Source: Turbatrix aceti
Lineage: Eukaryota; Nematoda; Chromadorea; Rhabditida; Panagrolaimidae
Direction of reading: 5' to 3'
Assembly: GCA_963969345.1 (NCBI GenBank)
Contig: OZ017768.1
Location: 5,542,718-5,606,717, forward strand
Length of the DNA stretch: 64,000 nucleotides
Both the position numbers and the translations under genes were made by a program. The notes under the pieces were generated by a model. That model was not told the origin of the DNA. It saw nothing but the letters and a program-made list of their open reading frames with translations, and searched no databases. This document shows positions 10,570-22,062 of the stretch, in pieces. Numbering within the stretch: position 1 is the stretch's first letter; every line of letters begins with the position of its first letter.

Positions 10570-11494
10570 AACAAAAATGGCTCGTTTTCTTGAATTTTTT
10601 GTTTCTTTGTTTTTGTAAGCGTTTGTTTTGTAGTGTGCCATTCGTGATTTTATTACGGGTCGAACTTCTCAGGTTGGACTTTGCAATTATTAATAATGAT
10701 TTTGTTATATTTGGTTTGGATTTATTTGGCAGAGCTGATGTTGTGCAGTTTTGCCAGATTAGGTAGGGGACATCGTAGGTCAAAAAATGGGATTATTATA
10801 TCTGTTATCTTTTTTTTTTTTAAATTTCGATGACAAAATTGGTCCAATGATGCCATTGGACCGACAGCAGCCATGGCATCATGTCCAGGTCGACGAAAGG
10901 ACAAAAACGATCAGCAAACGGCAAATAAAAGTGCCAATGTCCTTCAACCAGTCAAAAAACGTACATATATGGGCCCCCGCAACATTTCTCGACCCGATAT
11001 TGCATCATACCGTAATCTTACGATCACTTTCGTGCCATATTCATTTTTCCGTTCAGTTCCTTCTTTTATCCCCTATTTTTGCCCATTTTGGTTCCATTCT
11101 CGTTAAGCCTGTAATTACGCCTACGATTGATTTGCTTTGATCGTGCATGTGAGGTGGGGTGGGTCGTCAAGGGTCAAGCAGGCCGTGACAAGGCAAACAA
11201 CGGTTCAATGCGGCTGCGCGCGCATTTTAGCTCGCCTCGTCGGTCGATGCTTGTGTCCGTGTCCGTGTCCGCTGTCTTGTTGAATTGTGATGTGACCTTT
11301 TGCGTGTTGTTTGTTCTCCTCCGACTCACCTCGCGAGGCGCTCTACTACCGCGCCCGAGTTTTTTGTGAGAGTCGACGATCATCGTCCAATTTTTTGCTT
11401 CTTATCGATTTCCTACGCTTTTTCGTCGTCAGTGACAGCTGAACTGCGGCTTACAACTCTTCTGCCTTTTTAGACGCTATCGCGGCGTCTGACC
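10570..11494. other. Intergenic stretch without a supported gene
   Basis: I see no continuous coding signal on either strand. The first part is the 3' UTR of the RanBP1-like gene. The last 150 bases lead into the DUF7802-like gene, with a possible acceptor (cctttttag) at 11472, 22 nt before its ATG. Confidence 0.5.
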
Positions 11495-13690
11495 ATGGAA
11501 TACGTGCTGGATCAATACGTGTTCAAGTATGTGCCCTACGAATTCGATGAGGATACCAAGAAGTACATCTCGCAGAAGGCCATGGACGTCATTGTCGTGA
11601 GTTTTTGGATGATTCATTGAGGATCAACACTTTTTTGTTTGTTTGTTTTTTTCAGTGGGCTGATTGGGTCTGCAAGTACCAGGATATCACCAAGATCTAC
11701 GAAAACCACACGAGTTTTTTGGCCTGTGAATTGGTTTTCTTCTTTCTCTGCCTTCTGACTTTTATCCATGGTGAGTTGCTTTAACAATACTTTTTTCAAT
11801 TTTAGGCTGATTTTTAGCCTATCGCCATGGAAACCGCTACCTCTACGTCTGGTTCGGCATTCTGATCCACGCGCTGAATGTTGAAAACCTGTGTTACTGG
11901 ATACCCGATTTGGACAACTTTTGGCAGGCCCAGGGCATTCTGACGTTTTTCGGCGCCCGTGCGCCCCTGTACATCCTGCTCGGCATCTACCACGTCTTCG
12001 ACTACATCTCGTATGTCTTCGTCCAGCGCCTGCATCTGCCGTGGTGGGCCGAGGGCCCCGCTGTCGGCCTCGGTGCCGTCATGCTCGACATGCCGTACGA
12101 CATCATGGGCATCAAGCTCGTCTGGTGGACGTGGCACGACGACGATCCGAACATCTTTGATCGTATGAACTGGGTCCCGTGGAACAGCTACTATTTCCAC
12201 GCCTCTTTCGCATGCTCATTCGTCTGGATTCTCAATATCGCCCGGCACTACCTCGTCCAAGAAGCCTACGACTGGCGAAAATTCGGTCGCGAGTTTCTCT
12301 GCGTCTTTCTCGCCGGCACTCTGGCTTTCTGGGGTGGCACAATTCAGTTTGCCCTGTTCTACCACCCGATGCACGACTATTTTGGCGTCTTCTCGGAGTA
12401 CACCACGATCATCTTCCTTGCGACGTACGCTGTCATTGTCTACATCGCTGATCGGCACAATCTGACTTCCCTGGCCCGGCGTGGCAACAAGTACTTTTTC
12501 GATGAACTTGCCTTGGCCGTGGTCCTTCACTACGTGTTCTACATGGTCCTTGTTCTGATGGCCGATCCGATCGATATCGTTTCGGAAGGACTTCATCAAC
12601 CGATCGGTCCTTGTCATGTCATGCAGAAGGTTCAGACTCCTACCGGGCTGGTAAGTTGTCTAACAAGAATTGCGTCGTAAAATTCAGGCATGATCTGGAT
12701 TCTGCCTGAATTTTTCCAAAAATTTGATGATTTTTGGCACGTGGTAAAAAACTACGAAATTTCCAAAGCCAGGATATATATTTATCGACGTAATTATTGA
12801 TGCAGAATCTGAGAAAAATGTAAAAATATAGGGTTATCACCTTGAAAAATGCCGAAAATTGTATTTATTTAAAAAAATAGTCACAATGACAATATTTTTT
12901 TCGGCATTTTTCAAGGCGGCAGACAACCCTATATTTTTTTCGAATTCTGCATCAAAAACTACGTCGATCAATTTGTACGTTGCCTTTGGAAATACCGTAG
13001 TTTTTTAGCTGCAACGTGCCAAAAATTATCGAAAACGGCAAAAAAGAAATTTACGGTGAAACGTTTTTCATGGTAAAAACTACTTTTTTGCTAAATTTCA
13101 TGAAGAATTCCATAATGTTCTTTTACACATTTCTTGTAAGCTGAGGAACATCCAAGTGTTTTTCAGGTCTTGGAAAAACACAAGTACCTCTGCGTCCAAA
13201 ATTACGACGAAAAGTACTTTGACTTCCACTGCTTGCCGAGCAAATCCCGAATCACGTGGCAGAACGGTTCGGAGCCAATCGAGTGGTATCCTATCTGTGG
13301 CACCGATTTTGACAACCGCGCGGAATACGTTCTTATCATCTGGTGAGCCTTTTGTTGGCGTTGAATGGTAAAAACAATTTTTTTGTTTTCAGGGCTATTT
13401 CGATTCTCTACCTCGCGATCTGGTTCCAATGGGCAGCTCGATCGGGCGAAACTCCCCAAGTGCTCGCTGTAGTTCGCGTAAAGAAGACTGTGCCTCGACG
13501 CCAGACGAAGCCTCACGAAACTGAATCCTCTGCTGCTTCCCGATCCAGCAGCTACCATCGCATCGGATCCGAGATCTACGATGGTCCTTCTGACTCCGGG
13601 GTCCGTCAGCGTCTCCTGGCTACGAGCCGAACTCCGGCAAGTGCTAAGGCCAACGGACATCATCTCAGAAGCGGTACCAGGAAGAAGTAA
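11495..13690 (+). CDS. DUF7802-like multipass membrane protein
   Basis: Exons 11495-11596, 11656-11770, 11818-12650, 13167-13342 and 13393-13690, all in frame, give 507 residues. About nine hydrophobic segments are visible, including ACELVFFFLCLLTFI near residue 60 and YLYVWFGILIHAL near residue 85. Trp/His/Asp-rich motifs occur between segments (MLDMPYDIMG, KLVWWTWHDDDPN, MNWVPWNSYYFH). These recall an uncharacterised nematode family annotated DUF7802; I base that on memory of the motif pattern, not a search. The C-terminal 85 residues are Ser/Arg-rich and cytosolic. Intron 4 (516 nt, against 47-59 nt for the others) is enlarged by a long-inverted-repeat element. Confidence 0.8.
12660..13113. 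repeat. Long-inverted-repeat element, copy 1 (foldback MITE)
   Basis: The left arm reads ggcacgtggtaaaaaactac, gaaatttccaaagcc, atagggttatcaccttgaaa. The right arm is its imperfect reverse complement (ttttcaaggcggcagacaac, cctatatt, tttggaaataccgtag, ggcacgtt inverted). The arms are about 180-200 nt around a short centre at 12870-12890. It lies entirely in intron 4 of the DUF7802-like gene. A longer relative is at 15593-16119. Confidence 0.85.
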
Positions 13691-15111
13691 TTTTCAACAA
13701 TGGGTATGCTCTCCTTTTTTTATCACTTCCGACCCTAGCCGAAAATCTCATCACTGTATCTTGTTATTTATTTACATTTTTATTTACCCCAAGGCCATCT
13801 AATTTTGTAATTCAACTTGTCACTTAATTTTTTTGTATCCGAGCCAATCTGAGTTATCTTTGTTTTTTTTATCGCAGCTCAATGTTTAACAAAAAAAATA
13901 ATATTCCAAGTTCGAATGTTTTTTTTGTTCGAGGAATCGAACGAACGCGAACGTTTTTGGCCGTGTTCGCGAACGAACAACGAACAAATTATTTTAATCA
14001 TTTATTGTCCTAACTGGGCAGAAAAACGTAAACTGAAATGCGTTTTCACGTTTTCGATAACTGTCTTCCTACACTTTTTATGGCCGAAGTCAATGCACAA
14101 TTTTTTTTTGCCATTTTTCGTCAAATAACATCGATTTCGGCACAAAAAAAATTGTTTGTTTTCTGTACGAAAAATTTATCTTTGTTCGCGAACAACCCCG
14201 AACAAAGTAAATCTGTTTTCGGACAAACACGATTGCAAAAATCTGAATTTGTTCGCGAACGAAGGTCCGCTTCCGGGGGCCCTTCGAAGCCCAAGCGCCG
14301 CCCCTGCTTATTTTTCTACTGCGTGATCAAAAAAAAAATACTACTTCATTTAGTGTCACATCACGTACAGTCTGTGCATGTTCACAATTATACAACTGGA
14401 AAAAAAGGAGAGGTTGTGCTGTTAGATAATTTTTAGCAGGTCGAAGCCGATAGATGAAATCGAATCGACGTAGACGTCGCACAGGCTCTATTGCAAAAGG
14501 TGCTAGCTGGCTGGCTACGTAAATATTATAGGCATTGAAGCAGAAAAAAACTTTCTCGGGGGCAAGGGAACACAATAAATAAATTATTACAATTTATAGC
14601 TCTGTTATTTTTATTCTTTCTTTTTATTTTTCTTTTTCATCTTCATTTTCTTGTTGTAGTCAAAAACAGGGATGCTAGGTAACCACAACCGGGTTGGCTT
14701 ATGTATGTATGACTCAGTTACATTTTGTTAGTTGTCTACAATGCACGTGAAATCGTTCGTTACACGGAAGAAAAATAAGAAAGAAAGAAAGCGTGGTAAA
14801 AAAAAGCGGTGGAATGTGTGGCATCGTCCGGTAACAGGTACGCAAAAAAAACAGGTAATTAATTAATTACCAAAGTTGTTATACAAAATATTTTTAAAAA
14901 TAAAAATTTCGACTGACTAGGTCCGATTTGAGTGCCAAAAGTGAAAGTGAAAATTCAGAAAGTGATTTTAAAATTTTTGTTAGCTTACTCGAAAAAAAAA
15001 ACAAGCGTTGTTCGATTATACAGGTAAAATCAGCGAAGTGGCTTCGCAGAAGAGGCGCGCGTCAATTATAGCTTTGTGAGAGTCAGGTGGGGTAAGAGCG
15101 AACGGGTCGGG
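13691..15111. other. Intergenic, AT-rich, with one repeat copy
   Basis: This separates the convergent DUF7802-like gene (+) and unc-18 (-). It holds a TTCGCGAA-family copy at 13905-14290 and simple AT-rich sequence after that. No protein-coding ORF has convincing composition. The two 3' UTRs must end here. Confidence 0.5.
13905..14290 (+). repeat. TTCGCGAA repeat family, copy 3
   Basis: A nearly complete copy. It has the left clusters aacgaacgcgaacg and gttcgcgaacgaac, then the core words taactgggcagaaaaacgta, ttttcacgttttcgataac, gtcaatgcacaattttt and caaataacatcgatttcggc, and right clusters to 14260. The core closely matches the copies at 17.5, 54.9 and 58.6 kb. Confidence 0.8.
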
Positions 15112-18100
15112 TCACACGTCGCGGGGCTTGTTGAGGTCCCGCAGGTTGGCGAGGAACTTGTCGGGCGTGATGATTTGGTCCGAGCCGACGATGACCTCCC
15201 ACGGCTTGCGATCCCGGGTCACTTCGTAGGCCGCGCGCATTTCCGAATACGTGACGCCGCCGATGATGAAGATGATGAGGCGGGGCACGGATCGCATCGA
15301 CGCGTATCCGCTGCGGTCCTTGTGCCACTGGCCGTAGCGAGCCGAAGTCGGCGCGCGGGAAGGCTGCGTGAGCTGGCGTCCGGCGAGGAAGGGGAAGTGC
15401 TTGTTGTCGAGTTTGTCATCGATGGCGTCCTCCATGATGTCCTTGATGAGGGGCACCCAGCGGGAGGACTGGTAGACCTGCTCGTTCGCGCGCTCCTTCC
15501 TGGATGGCTGCCAGACGCGGCGGCGTCCTTGCTGAAAAATTTGGACGTTGAAGACGTTCATAACCCCTCACAAGACATGAGAAGAAATTTAGGAAATTCT
15601 TCATGAAATTTTGCCAAAAAGTTGCCTGTACTATAAAAATTTTTGACCATAAAATTCACTTGCTTGAGGCATGAATTGGCGGAGTTAGGATCGTTCAAAA
15701 TCGCATTTTTGACGATTTATGGCACGTTGTAGCTAAAAACCTACGAAATTTCCAAAGTCAGGGTGCAAATTGATGGACGCAAATAATTTTTGATAACGAA
15801 TCCGAAAAAAATATATTTATAAATATAGAATTGTCACCTTCAAAAATGCCGAAAATTGTGTTTAAAGAAAAGTCACAGTTTCGGCATTTTTCAAGATGGT
15901 AACCCTATATTTTTATATTTTTTTCGGATTCTCCATCAAAAACTGCGTCGATCAATATGTACCCTGACTTTGGAAATTTCGTAGTTTTTTAGCTATCCCG
16001 TGCCAAAATCGTCAAAAATGCGATTTCAAACAATCGTAACTCCGCCAATTTATGCCTCAGGCAGATAAATTTTACGTCAAAATATATTTTTAGTTTGGCA
16101 TAATTTCATCAAGAATTTCAAAAACGCCCCCCGACAAAAAAAACTCACGTCAATGGTGATATTGAGCGCCAAGTTCGCAGCATTCGTGATCGTCTCCTTC
16201 TCGGCGAGTGGAATATTGGCGTGCTGCAGGACCTTATTCAGATTCTCATCGGTGATGCCGTTCTTGCTGATGATGTAAAGCAGGATGATGCGGAGTCTAT
16301 CCTCCATGCGGACAGCCGGATCGATAAGCAAGGGGACCATGAGTTTCATCGGATCACGCACGCGTTCGCCCTCGGCATCCATGCCCATGGCCAGGTCTTG
16401 CTCGACCTTGCAGAGCTTGTCAACCCCCGTCTGGTACCGCTTCATGCACTCCTCGGCGAGGTGGAAATGCGTGCTGAACTTGTTGAGCTCCTTTTGATGC
16501 TGTGGCATCTTCTTGATCATCAGCGAGAGGTCCTTAATACTTTTCGCGTCGTTTGGCATCTTTTTATTCTCCTGGAACTTCTTTAGACCCTTTGAGACTT
16601 CCTGGGAGACGACAGCGATGTGCTTGTGTCGGTTGTCGACCCAGAGGTCGTCGTTTTCGTCGAGGAGCACTTCCTTGTCGACGGACTCTCCGCCGCCGGT
16701 CTCGTAGCGATAGACGTCGTTGTCGATGCCGAGTAGGTCGTAGCACATGGCCTGGAGCGTCAGTTCGTGCAGGAGCGGTGTGATGCCATCGAAGCCGCGA
16801 TCGACGATGATGAGCTGGGATCGGGCTTTTTCCGCGCCTTCGCCCATCGATGGATCGTCCGCTTTGTACTGGTCGAGTTTCTGCTCGACCAGATGCCCGA
16901 GTTCCACGTTGCGCTCAAAGTCCGCGCGGTACCTCAGCGACGGATATTCACCGAGCGTCGCGCAGACCGTCGCGATCTGTTCCGCGATGCGTTCCAGGTT
17001 AACAGTCAGGTTTGGCTGCTTTGTGGGGCTGTAGTACAGGAAAAAGGTGTCAGGTGAGTCGAGCGTGTACACCTGGCTTTCATAAGGGGTGAACGCGATG
17101 TTAATCTCCTTGAGCGTCTTAATATAGCGCGAAACAGAGCTCCGGGACAGCGTAGAAAAAAGTTGGTCAGGGCAAGCCTCGGTGAAGAAGATGTGCGCGT
17201 TTTTGTACTGAACGCGGAGATGGAAGTCTTCCATGAGCTTTTCGACGGATTCCTGCGTGGGAGCAATCAGGTAGATAGCATCGAAGGTAGGCAGGGGTTC
17301 GCGTCGCTTGTTGAGGTCCTCGACGATGGTTATGCCCTCGTTCATGACGTCGTGCATCTTGCAGCACGCCGAGAGCATGCGCATCGCGAGTCGGTCCACG
17401 ACCAGCACATTCCAGCCCTTGCTTGCCGGCTTTTTCAGCGGGTGAAGCACATCTTTGATCAGCTCTGCAAAAAAACGAGGGTCAGAACAGTCGTTTTTTT
17501 ATTCGTGAACATTTCGTTAATTTTGTTCGAGAAATCAAACATTTTTGATTGTGTACGAGAACGAACAACGAACAGCTTATTTTGATAATTTATACAAAAT
17601 TTTGTTTAAACTGGACAGAAAAACGTAAACTGCGGTAAAATGCGTTTTCACGTTTTCGATAACAATTTTCCTACGTTTTTCAAAGCAAAAACACACTTTT
17701 TTTGCCATTTTTCGGCAAATAACATCAATATCGGCACAATTAAACTTTTTTTAGTCTCAAATTTTTTTATTGCCCCCGAACGAATTCGATCTGTTTTCAA
17801 ATAAAAAATTTGAATTTCCGCGCGAACAAACACGAACGTTCGCCCCTTCATCCCCGATCATTGCGCTTGTCACATTCGGAAAATTTACAACAACTTGCGA
17901 CCCTTCGCCCGGAAAAATGCGGCACGCAGGCCAGTTCGGCGTATCATCACGTATAATCAATCCCCCTCCCCCCTACCTGTTCAGTCAATGCACAACCCCG
18001 CGGGCCAAATCTGAATCCCCTGAGCCATGAATGACCCTCAGCCTCAGCCTCCGCCTAGGAGGTCGATGGACACCAATACGCAGTCGTCAGCGGATGAGCG

Positions 18101-19304
18101 CCAACGTCTGCAGTCCACGATCGCCGCCCTCAACGATAACAACCCTCAGCACCGGATCACGAAACAGCGCCTTAGCCGACGACTCGCTGAACTCAACAAC
18201 GAGGCCACCAGCACTGCGAAACCGCGCATAAATGCGCCCTCCGCAGGCCATGCACCGTCCCAGTCGCATGCAAACAATGCGGATGACGGCGGCAAAGAGG
18301 ATGTCAAGTCCGACCTGGATGACGAAGACAGCGTCAACCAAAACCGCGCCTCCGAGTTGTTAGCCATCGAGGACGGCGTCGCCAACCTCGAGGCCGCCGT
18401 GAAGAAGCGAGAAGCGGTAATTGAGAAGCAAAAACACTCGTTATCAACGCACAACAAGCTTATAGCTAAGGTCGAGACAACCATCGAAGCCTTCCACAAC
18501 CAGATCGAGAGAAATTACAGAGAACTCTTTGATGAACTCGCAACGCTCAAATCCAAACAGAACAGCGACATGCAGTCTATCATCCAACAGGTGAGCGTTT
18601 TGTACATGCAAAAAATCGTAAATTGGGGCCAAAAAACTCAATTTTCGGTTTTTGTCAAGTTTTGAAAAAAATTATAAAACCAAAAAACTATAAATCTGTG
18701 CAGAACATTTTCCAACAGGTGAACATTTTGTAAACGATTCTATGAAAAAAATCCGATTTCGTAACTTTTCCTAAATAATGCCCCAAAAAAACCTAATTTT
18801 CTGTTTTTTGCATGTTTTTAAATAAAACAATCATAAAACCATGTAACAAAATCATAAAATCATGAAGCAGTCTATTATCCAACAGGTGAGCACCTCGTAA
18901 AACAAATTTTTAGACAAATCCGTTTCCGTAATTTTTTGGACCAAAAATTGGGTTTTTTGCGCCCAAAAAACCCAATTTGCCGTTTTTACCATTTTTGAAA
19001 TAAAAAAAACTCCCGAGGAGTCATAAAACTGTGAGTAAGCAACCAACTGAGTTTCAGCTAGCCTGCATAAAGACCCAGCACGCGGAGAACGTCAAAGCCG
19101 AACTCAAGGCACGCGAACTGGTTCTCACGATGCAGCGGGTGCAGCCGATCCAGTCCTTCAACCGTTTTGTAGCCGGTCTCGGTGTATCCATTCTCCGTTA
19201 CTTTTTACTCATCGGAGCGTGGATTCGTGATCGATTTTTTGCAGCCATAAATTTTATATAACAAACGGAGACTTACTTTGGCCGACGATCGACTTGAGAG
19301 TCAT
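15112..19304 (-). CDS. unc-18: UNC-18 (Munc18-1/STXBP1) SM protein
   Basis: Sec1/Munc18 protein that binds syntaxin and templates SNARE assembly for synaptic vesicle exocytosis. Minus-strand exons 19304-19277 (28 nt), 17464-16149 and 15531-15112 join in frame to give 587 residues, the normal family length. Exon 1 encodes MTLKSIVGQ, equivalent to the conserved UNC-18 N-terminus; its last base completes the Lys codon at the exon 2 start ([12 protein letters not shown]). Later landmarks are [37 protein letters not shown], the [18 protein letters not shown] block, and [20 protein letters not shown]. Intron 1 (1.8 kb) contains an antisense gene and a repeat. Intron 2 contains a foldback MITE. Confidence 0.95.
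15593..16119. repeat. Long-inverted-repeat element, copy 2
   Basis: About 527 bp with arms of about 250 nt. The ends are gaaattcttcatgaaatttt and its near reverse complement aatttcatcaagaatttc. Inside are ggcggagttaggatcg / cgtaactccgcc and gaaatttccaaagtcagggt / accctgactttggaaatttc. The centre is near 15868. It lies in intron 2 of unc-18. Copy 1 at 12.7 kb shares the inner arms. Confidence 0.88.
17500..17855 (+). repeat. TTCGCGAA repeat family, copy 4
   Basis: The core words aaactggacagaaaaacgta, tgcgttttcacgttttcgat, tttttcggcaaataacatca and the terminal gaacaaacacgaacgttcgc are present. It lies in unc-18 intron 1, upstream of the nested gene. The left cluster is decayed. Confidence 0.75.
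18027..19261 (+). CDS. Coiled-coil, C-terminally membrane-anchored protein nested in unc-18
   Basis: Exon 1 (18027-18590) and exon 2 (19058-19261) join in phase 0 and give 255 residues. The N-terminus is polar and Pro/Gln-rich (QPQPPPRR). Residues 105-190 form a predicted coiled coil ([20 protein letters not shown]). The C-terminus has a hydrophobic segment ([20 protein letters not shown], about residues 225-246), so it looks tail-anchored. Family not recognised. The gene lies entirely inside unc-18 intron 1 on the opposite strand; its stop codon is only 15 bp from unc-18 exon 1. Its own intron is built of tandem copies of the exon 1 donor region. Confidence 0.72.
18573..19045 (+). repeat. 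Three diverged tandem units spanning a splice donor
   Basis: Units begin near 18573, 18703 and 18867. Each starts with a variant of cagtctatcatccaacag followed at once by a donor (gtgagc, gtgaac, gtgagc), then aattt/cgtaa text and an ataaaac...cataaaac tail. The first unit is the real end of exon 1; the other two are intronic copies with the same exon-donor boundary. Confidence 0.75.
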
Positions 19305-20538
19305 CTTGAGAGTCTGGGTTAATTAATCCAACGCTCTGCTGCCAGTTGCGGGATTCAGTGGCAGATAACGACAGGCACCCTGAAACAAACAAAAAACTGC
19401 CAAGTTGTGTGGAGTTGCTCAAAATGGGCTTCGAAAAACGTTAGAAGACAAAAACGAACAAAAGGCAGAAAAAAAGAACGAGATTGATTTGCAACAGTCA
19501 ACTCCGACATAAGCCCCGAACCAACGAGCAAAACGGCGTCAAACAAAGCCCAGAAGGAAGCACGACGCTTTTTTCTTCTGGCAGTGGTGGGTTGGTGCCA
19601 AAAGGCAGCCCCTTTGCCACCGCCGAATAAGGGAGAAAGTCCGAGAGAGACGACAATCGATACGTACGCGCCAACGGCAGAAGTACACACTTTTCCCGGA
19701 CAAACGAGTTGTTGTCTCTGTCTCTGCGGTCTGCCGCGTCACACGACGAAAAGCATCCCATCCCATCCTCCGTGGTGGTGCTGGGAAAATTACCTCATAA
19801 GGAAAGCAAGAGATAGCCAAGGGAATCACGAATCCCGGAGGTTCTGCAGAACCAATAATTGCACCAATCCGCGTTGACGCGCACGTTTTCAAAGTCTCGT
19901 CGCGAAAAGCGTATATAATATGTAATTAATCCAATCGAACAGGAGAACAGAAATTTGGGGTTTACGTTCGTTTACGTTACCAACCGAGTTGTGAGTTGTA
20001 AATAAAATCTGTTTCCGGCCCCGGTTTCTGATTCTGACACCTGAACAATCAACGAACGGTAAAGCAAAAAAGCGCACACGAAGTGTCGAAGTTGAAGGCG
20101 TGAGTCATCCTCCCAGTGCCCGCGGGAAGAGAGCGAGAGTCATCGATCTATGCGAACAAAAAAAAGTGAGGTGCGTCAAGAGAAGGGGAAAAAAAGCATC
20201 AAGCATTCGTCATGTACCCACTTGACACCCGCCCAACAGGCCAGGCCTTCTGGGCCCCGTTCCCCCGTTTTCGGTCGGTCCCCGCGCGAAACACGCAGCC
20301 AGTAGCGGCGGCGTTGTTTTGCCTTTGTTTGCATTATTCTGCGCTGTGCAAACGCAAACGTAGGACACAGGACCGGACGCGTAATCAGGCCTCTCTCCTC
20401 GTGTTATGACAAATCAAATCTCTCCTCCTCCATCTCTTTCATCTCCTCATCCAGTCACACAGGTACATACAGATGACGATCAATCACTTGAGTCAACGCA
20501 GAGGACCTCGAGGCGGTCAGTCAGTCGGTCGGTGGTGG
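19305..20538. other. Intergenic / upstream region of unc-18
   Basis: This lies upstream of unc-18 and downstream of the macro-domain gene, both on the minus strand. ORFs here are not convincing and lack recognisable domains. It should hold the unc-18 promoter and any 5' UTR exon. I see no clear TATA box. Confidence 0.45.
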
Positions 20539-21758
20539 TCACTCATTATTTTCTCGTGCAAAAAAAGAAGCCACGCGTTGGTCGTAAAGGCGCTTGTCCA
20601 AGTCTCCGAACACGCAGAATATAACTTTGTCAATCTAAAAAAAGGTCAACTCGTGAAACTGGTCGCTCCTCCTTGTCCCCACCGTGTCCTTCGTCGCCTC
20701 CTTCGTGAGGTAATCCTTGACCGCCGTCGTTGCCACAATGACTGCGTCTTCGTTGGGGTAGGCGTAAATTCCCGTGGAAATGCACGGAAAGGCCTGCAAA
20801 ACCAATCCAATCGTGAATCACGGTAGGATGATTAAAACAGAAAAAAAAACTCACGATGCTGCGCAGTCCGTGCCTGGCTGCAAGCTTCAGGGAGTTGGCG
20901 TAGCAGTTGTACAGCTGCTGCTGGAGCTCCGGTGTGACGCCGTGATGAGCCCGGGGACCGACCGTGTGGATGATAGCTGGAAAACAAAACAATGACGTGA
21001 GTCAGAAAAAACAAATAGTTCTTTTGAAATCGGCAAACAAAAAAAAGAACAACAGAAAATTGATCGAATGCACCAAAAAAACTGAAAATGATCAAATTCA
21101 GCAAAAAAAACTAAAAATTGATCAAATTCAACGAAAAAAACACAAAAATTGACTAAATGCAGCAAAAATTGAAAACTGGCCAAATGTGCAAAAAAATAGA
21201 AAATTGATCAAATGCAGCAAAAAAAATAAAAAATTGATCAAATGCACCAAAAAACTGAAAATGATCAAATTCAGCAAAAAAAACAACAGAAAATTGAACA
21301 AATTCAACAAAAAAGACACAAAATTGATCAAAAGCACAAAAAAAACAACAAATTGTGCATTTCAGCAAAAAAACTAAAAGTTGATCAAATGCAGCAAAAA
21401 AACAAAAAAATGATCAGACCTTTGACGCCGGCGATGTTGTAAGCCTTGGTGATCTTCGCCTGGCCGGTGTCACAGCCGCCGATCGTCTTGCATTCTTCCA
21501 GCAATTGTGGACCCGCAGCGCGGTGGATGGCACCGTCTACACCTCCACCTGAAACTTCCAGTGTGATTTGATGTTTCGGAGCATGAATCACAAACAAAAC
21601 AACAAAAACAAACCCCCAAGAAGACTGCGATTCGCAGCGTTAACGATAGCATCGACTTTGAGTTCCGTGATGTCGCCAGCGACGACGACGACCTTATCCG
21701 CTAGATTGCTGCTCGACATGAGAGTTCTAACAGATTGCCGAAATACACTTGAAATCAT
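20539..21758 (-). CDS. MACROD-type ADP-ribose macro-domain hydrolase
   Basis: Five minus-strand exons, 21758-21614, 21548-21420, 20976-20855, 20793-20683 and 20634-20539, all in frame, give 200 residues. The protein removes mono-ADP-ribose from acidic residues and hydrolyses O-acetyl-ADP-ribose (family knowledge). Visible motifs are [37 protein letters not shown] across an intron, [19 protein letters not shown], the ligand loop [13 protein letters not shown], and the closing strand VIFCVF...LYDQRV. The first 12 residues ([12 protein letters not shown]) are basic and amphipathic, possibly a mitochondrial presequence as in MACROD1. The last exon is essential: reading through exon 4 gives a false stop inside the last intron. 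The 443-nt intron 2 holds a minisatellite. Confidence 0.92.
21030..21417. repeat. Degenerate minisatellite, about 30-bp unit, in macro-domain intron
   Basis: About 12-13 imperfect copies of a unit like aaattgatcaaatgcagcaaaaaaa fill the intron between exons 2 and 3. The array is A-rich on the plus strand and almost free of stops in several frames, which makes spurious ORFs on both strands. Confidence 0.85.
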
Positions 21759-22062
21759 AAACAACAAGAAAAAGAGAAAAAAAGAAGGACGTAAACAAGA
21801 GGCACCTGGTTCACCTGAACGCTGATGCGCCAGAAAATGCGGGAAAAGTCTTGGCATTGCGCGTCGAACGTCCATGCGTGGCGCTTTTTGCGCGCTCGCA
21901 TGCATTCATCTAATCATCTCATCGACAAGAAGGAGAAGAAGTAGTAAGAAGTAAGAAGTCCCTGCAGGTCGGAACACTGCGGCGTGAAAGTATTTGATTA
22001 TCTGTCATCGTGATCGTCTCGTGATCGTCTGACGACGCGCGTCCGTCTGCGACCTGTCTGGC

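Noticed and set aside
19355..19892. Minus-strand ORFs upstream of unc-18
   Set aside because: No domain, no consistent codon bias, and no splice link to unc-18 exon 1; treated as 5' flanking DNA.
21153..21377. Long Phe/Leu-rich minus-strand and Lys/Asn-rich plus-strand ORFs
   Set aside because: They are produced by the 30-bp minisatellite in the macro-domain intron and show no conserved composition or splice context.
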